Shown here: one piece after another, positions 55,645-62,811 of the stretch
How positions within the stretch are numbered: the stretch's first letter is position 1
Layout of the letters: each line of letters starts with the position of its first letter
Source: Murimonas intestini
GTDB taxonomy: Bacteria; Bacillota; Clostridia; Lachnospirales; Lachnospiraceae
DNA: 64,000 bases
Direction: 5' to 3'
Assembly: GCF_024622195.1 (NCBI RefSeq)
Contig: NZ_JANKBI010000003.1
Coordinates: forward strand, 248,001-312,000
The notes under the pieces: model-generated
Databases searched by the model: none
What the model was told of the DNA's origin: nothing
The model's input: the letters and a program-made list of their open reading frames with translations, nothing else
Translations under genes and position numbers: made by a program

Positions 55645-57102
55645 ATGAGTAAAGTAAGAACAAGATTTGCACCCAGCCCGACAGGAAGGATGCACGTGGG
55701 AAATTTAAGAACGGCGTTATACGCATACCTGATTGCCAAGCATGAAGATGGAGATTTTTTGCTCAGGATAGAAGATACAGACCAGGAGCGTTTTGTGGAA
55801 GGCGCGCTTGAGATCATTTATCATACCCTGGCTGAGACGGGTCTTATTCATGATGAAGGTCCTGACAAGGACGGCGGCGTGGGTCCATATGTGCAGAGCG
55901 AACGCCAGAAACAGGGCATATACATGGAATATGCTAAAAAGCTCGTAGAGAAAGGGGAAGCTTATTACTGCTTCTGTGACAAAGAGAGGCTGGATTCCCT
56001 GAGGCAGGAAGTGGCAGGCAAGGAGATCGTTGTATATGATAAACACTGTCTGAACCTGTCTAAGGAGGAAGTGGAGGCAAACCTGGCAGAGGGCAGGCCG
56101 TTTGTCATCCGCCAGAATATCCCCAGAGAAGGTACAACGAGATTTGAAGATGAGATATACGGAACTATTGAAGTTCCCAACAGCGAGCTGGATGATATGA
56201 TCCTGATCAAATCAGACGGATATCCCACATATAATTTTGCAAATGTGGTGGATGACCATCTTATGGGGATCACACATGTAGTCAGAGGAAATGAATATCT
56301 CTCATCAGCGCCGAAATATAACAGGCTTTATGATGCTTTTGGGTGGAAAGTACCGGTCTATGTACACTGTCCCCTGATCACAAATGAGGAGCATAAAAAG
56401 CTGAGCAAAAGAAGCGGCCATTCTTCCTACGAAGATTTGATCGAGCAGGGATTTCTGACGGAAGCAGTAGTCAACTATGTGGCATTGCTGGGATGGTGTC
56501 CGGAAGAGAACAGGGAGATATTCTCACTGGAAGAACTGGTAAAAGAATTTGACTACCGCCATATGAGCAAGTCTCCGGCAGTATTTGATGTTACTAAGCT
56601 CAAATGGATGAACGGTGAATATATTAAGGCTATGGATTTTGACGCCTTTTATGAGAGGGCGCTGCCTTTTATCAGGCAGACTCTGTCAAGAGAGATGGAC
56701 TTTAAGAAGATAGCAGAGATGGTAAAGACAAGAATCGAAGTATTCCCGGATATCCCGGATCTTATAGATTTCTTTGAAGCTGTGCCGGAATATGATTCTT
56801 CCATGTATACACATAAGAAGATGAAGACGAATGCGCAGACATCCCTGGAGGTATTAAAGGAGATCCTGCCGAAGCTTGAAGCTCAGGAGGATTACAGCAA
56901 TGATGCGCTCTATGGGATGCTCGCCGGCTATGTATCTGAAAAAGGATGCAAGAACGGCTACGTGATGTGGCCGGTAAGGACAGCTGTGTCAGGAAAACAG
57001 ACAACTCCTGCCGGAGCTACGGAGATCATGGAAGTTCTTGGAAAAGAGGAGTCAGTGGCGCGTATTAAAGCAGCCATTGAAAAGCTTGAGAAAGAAATCT
57101 GA
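55645..57102 (+). CDS. gltX: Glutamyl-tRNA synthetase
   Basis: A 485-residue class I synthetase. HIGH-type motif in PSPTGRMHVGNLRTALY, a KMSKS-type motif KLSKRSG, and LRIEDTDQERFVEGA. Charges tRNA-Glu (and possibly tRNA-Gln for later amidation). RBS TAGGAGAAAG. Length normal. Confidence 0.96.
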   Translation: MSKVRTRFAPSPTGRMHVGNLRTALYAYLIAKHEDGDFLLRIEDTDQERFVEGALEIIYHTLAETGLIHDEGPDKDGGVGPYVQSERQKQGIYMEYAKKLVEKGEAYYCFCDKERLDSLRQEVAGKEIVVYDKHCLNLSKEEVEANLAEGRPFVIRQNIPREGTTRFEDEIYGTIEVPNSELDDMILIKSDGYPTYNFANVVDDHLMGITHVVRGNEYLSSAPKYNRLYDAFGWKVPVYVHCPLITNEEHKKLSKRSGHSSYEDLIEQGFLTEAVVNYVALLGWCPEENREIFSLEELVKEFDYRHMSKSPAVFDVTKLKWMNGEYIKAMDFDAFYERALPFIRQTLSREMDFKKIAEMVKTRIEVFPDIPDLIDFFEAVPEYDSSMYTHKKMKTNAQTSLEVLKEILPKLEAQEDYSNDALYGMLAGYVSEKGCKNGYVMWPVRTAVSGKQTTPAGATEIMEVLGKEESVARIKAAIEKLEKEI

Positions 57103-57114
57103 GGCAGATAATAT

Positions 57115-58953
57115 ATGGGGTTAAGTGAAACTCAGTCCAGGGCAGTCGCCCACGGAGAAGGGCCATGCATGTGTCTTGCAGGGCCCGGCTCCGGAAAAAC
57201 CACAGTAATTACACAAAGGACAAAATATCTGATAGAAGAGCTAAAGGTCATGCCAAGGGAGATCCTTGTCATAACCTTTACGAAGGCTGCGGCGCTGGAG
57301 ATGAAGGAGCGGTTTTATGCTCTTATGGGCGGGATAAAGCTGCCTGTGACATTTGGTACCTTCCACGCCGTATTTTTTACTATTCTGAGGCAGGCTTATC
57401 ATCTGACAGCAGGGAATATACTGAAGGAAGAGCAGAAATACCAGTATTTAAAAGAGATAGTCAGCCATCTGAAGATGGAGATCGAAGATGAGTCAGAGTT
57501 TACATCTGATCTGGCTTCTGAAATAAGCCTTGTCAAAAATGAGAGGATACCCCTGGAGCATTATTATTCTAACAGTTGTCCTGAGGAGATATTCCGGGAT
57601 ATCTTCAGAGCATATAAGGAAAAAGTCAGCCGCGCAAGGCTGTTGGATTTTGATGATATACTTGTGTATACATATGAGCTTCTGAAAGAGAGGCCGGATA
57701 TCTGTTCATCATGGCAGAAGTGTTTCAGGTATATACTTATAGATGAATTCCAGGATATTAACAAGATCCAGTATGATGTGATAAAGCTGCTGGCAGCCCC
57801 GGCCAATAACCTTTTTATCGTAGGGGATGATGACCAGTCCATCTACCGGTTCAGAGGCGCAAAGCCGGAGATCATGCTGAATTTCCCAAAAGAATATCCC
57901 GAGTGTGAAATCGTGGCCCTTGAGGAAAATTACCGCTCCGCGGAGAATATCATTAAAGCGGCGGGAAGGGTCATATCAAACAATACATCCAGATTTCCCA
58001 AGAAGATACACGGTGTAAAAGGCCCTGGTGATAAGCTGGAGCTGCATGGATTTGTAAACCAGACACAGGAAAATATCTTCCTGATAAAAAGGATACAGGA
58101 ATATCTGAAGCAGGGTGAGACATACAGGAATATGGCTGTATTGTTCCGCACTAATACAGGGGCAAGGACGATCGTAGAAAAGTTCATGGAATACAATATC
58201 CCCTTTCAGATGAGGGACGTGATGCCCAATATCTACGACCACTGGATCACAAAGGATATCGCAGCTTATTTCAGGATTGCCATGGGGGAGAGGAAACGCC
58301 AGGATTTTCTGCGCATTATCAACAGGCCGAAGCGGTATATTGGCAGGGAGACCCTGGATGAGCCGACGGTTTCTTTTGATAAGCTGTGTAAATACTATGA
58401 AGACAAGCAGTGGATGGTTGAACGTATCGACCAGATGGAATACAATATAAAGCTCATATCTAAAATGACGCCCTATGCGGCTATCAACTACATCAGGCAT
58501 GGCATAGGATATGAAGAGTACCTGAAGGAATATGCAGTATACAGGAAAATCAAGCCGGAAGATCTGTATGAGGTACTGGACGAGCTGTCAGAGGCGGCAA
58601 AGGCCTTCCGGACCTTTGAGGACTGGTTTGCACATATGGAGGAGTATACGAAGGCTCTGAGGGAACAGGCGGGCAGCATTGATCCTGAGGCAGATGCAGT
58701 GCTGTTTACCACGCTTCACAGTTCTAAGGGGCTGGAATTTAAGATCGTCTTTATTATTGATATTAATGAAGGAGTGATCCCCCACAGAAAGGCAGTGCTG
58801 GACATGGATGTCCAGGAGGAGAGAAGAATGTTCTATGTGGGGATGACCCGGGCAAAAGAGAAGCTCCATCTCTATTATGTAAAAGAGCGGTACGGAAAAC
58901 CAATGGATCCGTCCAGATTTTTAGAAGAGCTTCGCAGGACAGGAAATAAATGA
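57115..58953 (+). CDS. UvrD/PcrA-like superfamily 1 helicase
   Basis: A 612-residue SF1A DNA helicase. Q-motif and Walker A (GLSETQSRAVAH, GPGSGKTTVITQR), motif II DEFQDINKIQ, motif III DDDQSIYRFRGA, motif IV EENYRS, motif V TTLHSSKGLEFKIVF and motif VI RRMFYVGMTRAKEKL are all present. It is about 120 residues shorter than PcrA, mainly by lacking the C-terminal RNAP-interaction tail. It is an accessory helicase rather than PcrA itself. Starts 12 nt after gltX, so it is probably cotranscribed with it. Confidence 0.9.
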   Translation: MGLSETQSRAVAHGEGPCMCLAGPGSGKTTVITQRTKYLIEELKVMPREILVITFTKAAALEMKERFYALMGGIKLPVTFGTFHAVFFTILRQAYHLTAGNILKEEQKYQYLKEIVSHLKMEIEDESEFTSDLASEISLVKNERIPLEHYYSNSCPEEIFRDIFRAYKEKVSRARLLDFDDILVYTYELLKERPDICSSWQKCFRYILIDEFQDINKIQYDVIKLLAAPANNLFIVGDDDQSIYRFRGAKPEIMLNFPKEYPECEIVALEENYRSAENIIKAAGRVISNNTSRFPKKIHGVKGPGDKLELHGFVNQTQENIFLIKRIQEYLKQGETYRNMAVLFRTNTGARTIVEKFMEYNIPFQMRDVMPNIYDHWITKDIAAYFRIAMGERKRQDFLRIINRPKRYIGRETLDEPTVSFDKLCKYYEDKQWMVERIDQMEYNIKLISKMTPYAAINYIRHGIGYEEYLKEYAVYRKIKPEDLYEVLDELSEAAKAFRTFEDWFAHMEEYTKALREQAGSIDPEADAVLFTTLHSSKGLEFKIVFIIDINEGVIPHRKAVLDMDVQEERRMFYVGMTRAKEKLHLYYVKERYGKPMDPSRFLEELRRTGNK

Positions 58954-58961
58954 CAGATTAA

Positions 58962-59015
58962 AACCCGCTTCGCCGGGTACCTTTTTGGTACTGGCACGGA
59001 GCGGGCTTATTTTAG
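58962..59015. terminator. Bidirectional terminator
   Basis: AACCCGCTTCG...GGTACC pairs with GGTAC...CGGAGCGGGCTT around TTTTT; T-rich sequence follows on the plus strand and A-rich precedes. It separates the helicase gene from the convergent DUF1292 gene. Confidence 0.75.
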
Positions 59016-59036
59016 ATGCTTTAGTTTTTGTTCGTT

Positions 59037-59417
59037 TTAGTTTTCTTCGTCTTCTTCTGCGTCAACCAGCTCATCATATTCCTGGCTGTCTAAGAGTTCA
59101 TCGAAAGCGTCAGCGGCGATCTCATATTCTTCATCAGAATCGATGTTGGAAAGTTCCGGCTGTCCGTCTTTTTCAGTAAATCTGTAAAGGAAAACTTCTC
59201 CGTCTTCATTTTCACCCTTCTCATCCAGCGGGAGAAGTGCGATATACTCTTTGTCAGCGGCAGGGAAGATCGTAAGGATCGCACACTCTACAACAGTTCC
59301 GTCATCCAGAGTCAGGGTTACGGTAGCTTCTTCTTCATGTCCGCAGTCGGATCCACAGTCAGATCCGCAGCAGTCACAGCCGCAGCTGCAGTTTTCGTCG
59401 TGATTATGTTCACTCAT
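59037..59417 (-). CDS. DUF1292 (UPF0473) family acidic protein
   Basis: A 126-residue protein. A His/Cys-rich head (NCSCGCDCCGSDCGSDCGHEE) precedes the DUF1292 domain (VTLTLDDGTVVECAILTIF, KEYIALLPLDEKGENED, VFLYRF) and a strongly acidic tail. Function unknown. The seven-Cys/His head could bind metal and is not part of the usual domain. RBS AGAGAGGTATTC before the ATG at 59417. Confidence 0.85.
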   Translation of the reverse strand: MSEHNHDENCSCGCDCCGSDCGSDCGHEEEATVTLTLDDGTVVECAILTIFPAADKEYIALLPLDEKGENEDGEVFLYRFTEKDGQPELSNIDSDEEYEIAADAFDELLDSQEYDELVDAEEDEEN

Positions 59418-59522
59418 TATGAATACCTCTCTTTTATCATGTGATTTTTAAATAAATGCACTTTCACTTTAACAGATGTATATGAAAAAAGCAAGATTTA
59501 ATAGGAAAATTTTAGATTTTAC

Positions 59523-59698
59523 GGTAACAGTTCAGCCCTCCACTGTTCCGCGAGGTGTTTTCGTGCAAAATGCACGAAAATCCCGAGAGTAGCAGCGCCA
59601 AAATGCTGTAAACAGCATTTTGTGTGCATCGCGAAGCGTTGTTATAGTTCAGCCGGCTGCTGAATAGCAGACGGCTGAACTGTAACAATTTATGGAAA
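59523..59698. mobile_element. Palindromic MITE-like element, divergent copy 2
   Basis: Terminal inverted repeats are GTAACAGTTCAGCC (left) and GGCTGAACTGTAAC (right). The inside matches the core of copies 1 and 3: CCGCGAGGTGTTTTCGTGC with its hairpin partner GCACGAAAATCCCGAG, then a hairpin AAAATGCTG/CAGCATTTT and GTGCATCGCGAAGCG. The outer ends are a different subtype from the other copies. Possible flanking duplication ATTTTACG/AATTTATG (6 of 8). The gap 59418-59785 holds nothing else. Confidence 0.65.
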
Positions 59699-59785
59699 TG
59701 AATGAGTATGAAAAAACAGGGTACCATTTACAGCTGATTCATGATATATTGTTAGACAGAGAAAGAAGTAAAGGAGAACTTTATT

Positions 59786-60541
59786 ATGAAATTGATATCT
59801 TGGAATGTGAATGGGCTTAGGGCCTGTGTGCAGAAGGGTTTTATAGATTTTTTTAATGAGATCGATGCAGATGTCTTCTGCATCCAGGAGAGCAAGCTGC
59901 AGGAAGGGCAGATCGAACTGGAGCTGCCGGGCTATCATCAGTACTGGAACTATGCTGTGAAAAAAGGGTATTCAGGGACTGCCATTTTTACAAAAGAAGA
60001 ACCCTTAAACGTGTCATATGGGATAGGGATAGAAGAGCATGACCAGGAGGGAAGGGTGATCACCCTGGAATTTGGTGATTATTATGTGGTTACAGTGTAT
60101 ACCCCGAATTCCCAGAATGAGCTGGCCAGGCTGGATTACAGGATGAAATGGGAGGATGAGTTCCTGAGGTATTTAAAAGGACTGGAGGAGAAAAAGCCAG
60201 TTATATTCTGCGGTGACCTGAATGTCGCCCACAAAGAGATCGACCTTAAGAATCCTAAGACAAATAGGAAAAACGCAGGTTTTACCGATGAGGAGAGGGA
60301 GAAATTCACCCGGATAACAGAGTCCGGCTTTATCGATACTTACAGGTACTTTTATCCTGATACAGAAGAGGTATATTCCTGGTGGTCATACCGCTTCAGG
60401 GCCAGGGAGAAGAACGCAGGGTGGCGCATTGATTATTTCTGCGTATCAGAATGCCTGAAGGATAAGCTGGTGGACGCTAAAATACACACAGAGGTATTTG
60501 GCTCAGACCACTGTCCTGTTGAACTTGATATTGAACTTTAA
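59786..60541 (+). CDS. exoA: Exodeoxyribonuclease III
   Basis: A 251-residue AP endonuclease/exonuclease III. ISWNVNGLRACVQKGF with catalytic Asn, CIQESKLQEGQIE (metal-binding Glu), CGDLNVAHKEIDL (Asp/Asn), and the final GSDHCPVELDIEL (Asp-His pair). Base excision repair. RBS AAAGGAGAAC, 8 nt upstream. Confidence 0.95.
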   Translation: MKLISWNVNGLRACVQKGFIDFFNEIDADVFCIQESKLQEGQIELELPGYHQYWNYAVKKGYSGTAIFTKEEPLNVSYGIGIEEHDQEGRVITLEFGDYYVVTVYTPNSQNELARLDYRMKWEDEFLRYLKGLEEKKPVIFCGDLNVAHKEIDLKNPKTNRKNAGFTDEEREKFTRITESGFIDTYRYFYPDTEEVYSWWSYRFRAREKNAGWRIDYFCVSECLKDKLVDAKIHTEVFGSDHCPVELDIEL

Positions 60542-60542
60542 A

Positions 60543-60573
60543 AATCAGGGCCTGCCATGGCCCTGATTTTGTT
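60543..60573 (+). terminator. Terminator after exoA
   Basis: ATCAGGGCC pairs with GGCCCTGAT around TGCCAT, followed by TTTGTTTT. Confidence 0.9.
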
Positions 60574-60591
60574 TTGGTTCACACACCGCTA

Positions 60592-60752
60592 TTTTGCGAG
60601 GTGTTTTCGTGTTACTGTTCACACGTCACCATCCCGCGAGGTGTTTTCGTGTGTATTTTCACGAAAATCCCGAGGGCTGCAGCGCGAAACGGCGGTTTTT
60701 GCCGTTTCTGTGCATCGCGAAGCGTGTTACAGGTCACGGAGTGAACAGTAAC
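60592..60752. mobile_element. Palindromic MITE-like element, copy 3, nested in an older fragment
   Basis: The complete element spans about 60612-60752: left end GTTACTGTTCACACGTCACC, right end GGTCACGGAGTGAACAGTAAC, with the same internal hairpins as copy 1 (TTTTCGTG/CACGAAAA and GAAACGGC/GCCGTTTC). It is about 90 percent identical to copy 1 by eye. The left flank (60592-60611, TTGCGAGGTGTTTTCGT) is itself a piece of the element core, and flanks GTTTTCGT/GTTTTCAT look like an 8-bp target duplication. Confidence 0.75.
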
Positions 60753-60779
60753 GTTTTCATGTAAAAGAGTTACAGGAAG

Positions 60780-60808
60780 TTGACGTTTAGGCTAAAATCT
60801 TTTATGAT
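60780..60808 (+). promoter_or_regulatory. Promoter of the ABC-F gene
   Basis: TTGACG (60780-60785), 17-bp spacer, TATGAT (60803-60808). Confidence 0.75.
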
Positions 60809-60850
60809 ATGTGTTAGTACTGCAGGCAGCTGCCAAGAGGAGCGTATAAG

Positions 60851-62662
60851 ATGAATATATTAAATATAGAACATGTCAGCAAAATATTTGGTGAGAAAAC
60901 GATTTTTGATGATGTATCCTTCGGGATACATGAAGGTGATAAGGTCGGTATCATTGGGATAAACGGAACAGGGAAAACTACCCTGCTTAAGATCATAGCG
61001 GGAATTGAGGAGCCGGATGAAGGGCAGGTTATAAGGCAGAACGGCATAAAGTTCAGCTACCTGCCCCAGTATCAGGAGTTTCCCAAAGGAGCCACTGTGC
61101 TTTCTTATGTGTCTGCCGGACAGAGGCAGGAAGAGTGGAATACAGAGAGTGAAGCAAAGAGCATTTTAAACAGCCTGGGAGTCACAGACCATGATGCACA
61201 GATTGAGTTTCTCTCCGGGGGCCAGAAAAAGAGAGTGGCCCTGGCAAGGACTCTTCTGGAGCCCTCCGATGTCCTGATCATGGACGAGCCAACCAACCAT
61301 CTGGATGAGGAGATGGTGACATGGCTGGAAGATTACCTGAGAAAATATAAGGGTGTCCTTATTATGGTGACCCATGACAGATATTTCCTGGATAAGGTTA
61401 CCAACAGGATACTGGAGATCAGCCGCGGCAAATTTTATTCCTATGATGCCAATTACTCAAAATTTCTGGAAATGAAGGCCCAGAGGGAGGAGATGGAGCT
61501 GGCGAGTGAGAGAAAGCGCCAGAGCATCATGCGTATAGAAATGGAATGGGCTAAGAGAGGATGCCGTGCCAGGAGCACAAAGCAGAGAGCCAGGCTGGAA
61601 AGGCTGGAGGCCCTGAAGAACGGGGCTGCGCCGGTGCAGGACCAGCTGGTGGAGCTGGACTCTGTGGAAACCAGGATGGGGAAAAAGACAATTGAGCTGC
61701 ATCATATAAGCAAAAGCTATGACGGCAAGACAATAATAGATGATTTTGATTATATCTTCCTTAAAAACCAGCGCATTGGGATCATAGGGGCCAATGGCTG
61801 CGGCAAGTCTACTCTTATTAAAATGATCGCAGGGCTGACAGAGCCTGACGAAGGGGTGATCGAGATTGGGGAGACTGTCAGGATCGGCTATTTTGCCCAG
61901 GAAGAGCAGGATATGGATGACAGCCAGAGAGTGATTGACTATGTGAAGGATATCGCAGAATATATACCTACCAGGGAGGGAAGGATCAGCGCTTCACAGA
62001 TGCTGGAGAGATTCCTTTTCACACCGGATATGCAGTATGCACCTATAGGAAAGCTCTCAGGCGGTGAGAAACGCAGGCTTTATCTGCTGGGGACCTTAAG
62101 CAGCGGAATCAATACGATCCTCCTTGATGAACCTGGGAATTCTCTGGACATCCCTACTCTGACGATCCTGGAAGATTACCTGAATTCTTTCCCGGGTATT
62201 GTGATCACTGTCTCTCATGACCGTTATTTTCTGGATAATGTGGTGGACAGGATATTCGTTTTTGACGGTAATGGCCGCCTCAGGCAATATGAGGGAGGCT
62301 ACACTGATTACCTGGAGGCAAGACAGAGAGAGGCTGCAGGGGAGGATGAAAGCCCGGTACAGAGGAAGAGTCCTGATGAAAAGAAGGGGCAAAATAAGGA
62401 TTGGAAACAGAACAGGTCTGTTAAATTAAAATTCTCCTATAAAGAACAGAAAGAGTTTGAGACAATAGACGATGTGATTGCTGCTCTTGAACAGAAAATA
62501 GAAGCACTTGACGCAGATATCATGGCAAACGCCACAAATTCCGGCAGGCTCAATGAACTGACACAGCAAAAGGAGGCGGCGGAAACCCAGCTGGAGGAAA
62601 AAATGGAGCGCTGGATATATCTGAACGACCTGGCAGAAAAGATAGAAGCGCAGAAAAATTGA
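60851..62662 (+). CDS. ABC-F family ATPase (Uup-type)
   Basis: A 603-residue tandem ABC protein without membrane domain. First cassette: GINGTGKTT, LSGGQKKRVALA, LIMDEPTNHLD; second: GANGCGKST, LSGGEKRRLYLLG, ILLDEPGNSLD. Between them is the ABC-F P-site linker (about 215-300, very basic RxRxxxKQRARLERLE). A C-terminal coiled coil (about 525-600, DVIAALEQKIEALDADI) is typical of Uup. Second-cassette Walker B is DEPGNSLD, with Gly for Thr. Acts on the ribosome or in DNA/translation stress. Confidence 0.9.
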   Translation: MNILNIEHVSKIFGEKTIFDDVSFGIHEGDKVGIIGINGTGKTTLLKIIAGIEEPDEGQVIRQNGIKFSYLPQYQEFPKGATVLSYVSAGQRQEEWNTESEAKSILNSLGVTDHDAQIEFLSGGQKKRVALARTLLEPSDVLIMDEPTNHLDEEMVTWLEDYLRKYKGVLIMVTHDRYFLDKVTNRILEISRGKFYSYDANYSKFLEMKAQREEMELASERKRQSIMRIEMEWAKRGCRARSTKQRARLERLEALKNGAAPVQDQLVELDSVETRMGKKTIELHHISKSYDGKTIIDDFDYIFLKNQRIGIIGANGCGKSTLIKMIAGLTEPDEGVIEIGETVRIGYFAQEEQDMDDSQRVIDYVKDIAEYIPTREGRISASQMLERFLFTPDMQYAPIGKLSGGEKRRLYLLGTLSSGINTILLDEPGNSLDIPTLTILEDYLNSFPGIVITVSHDRYFLDNVVDRIFVFDGNGRLRQYEGGYTDYLEARQREAAGEDESPVQRKSPDEKKGQNKDWKQNRSVKLKFSYKEQKEFETIDDVIAALEQKIEALDADIMANATNSGRLNELTQQKEAAETQLEEKMERWIYLNDLAEKIEAQKN

Positions 62663-62811
62663 TGATGCGCCGGATGTCTGTTGCTTTTGCCCATTTCTTA
62701 AAATAGTCTGGAAATTTAGCGCGATATGAAGTATAATAGTTTAAACTGACAAAAAATATTCTCCATGACAGACTGGCAGGATGAATGAGGAAAGGGCAGG
62801 GGAAAAACAAA

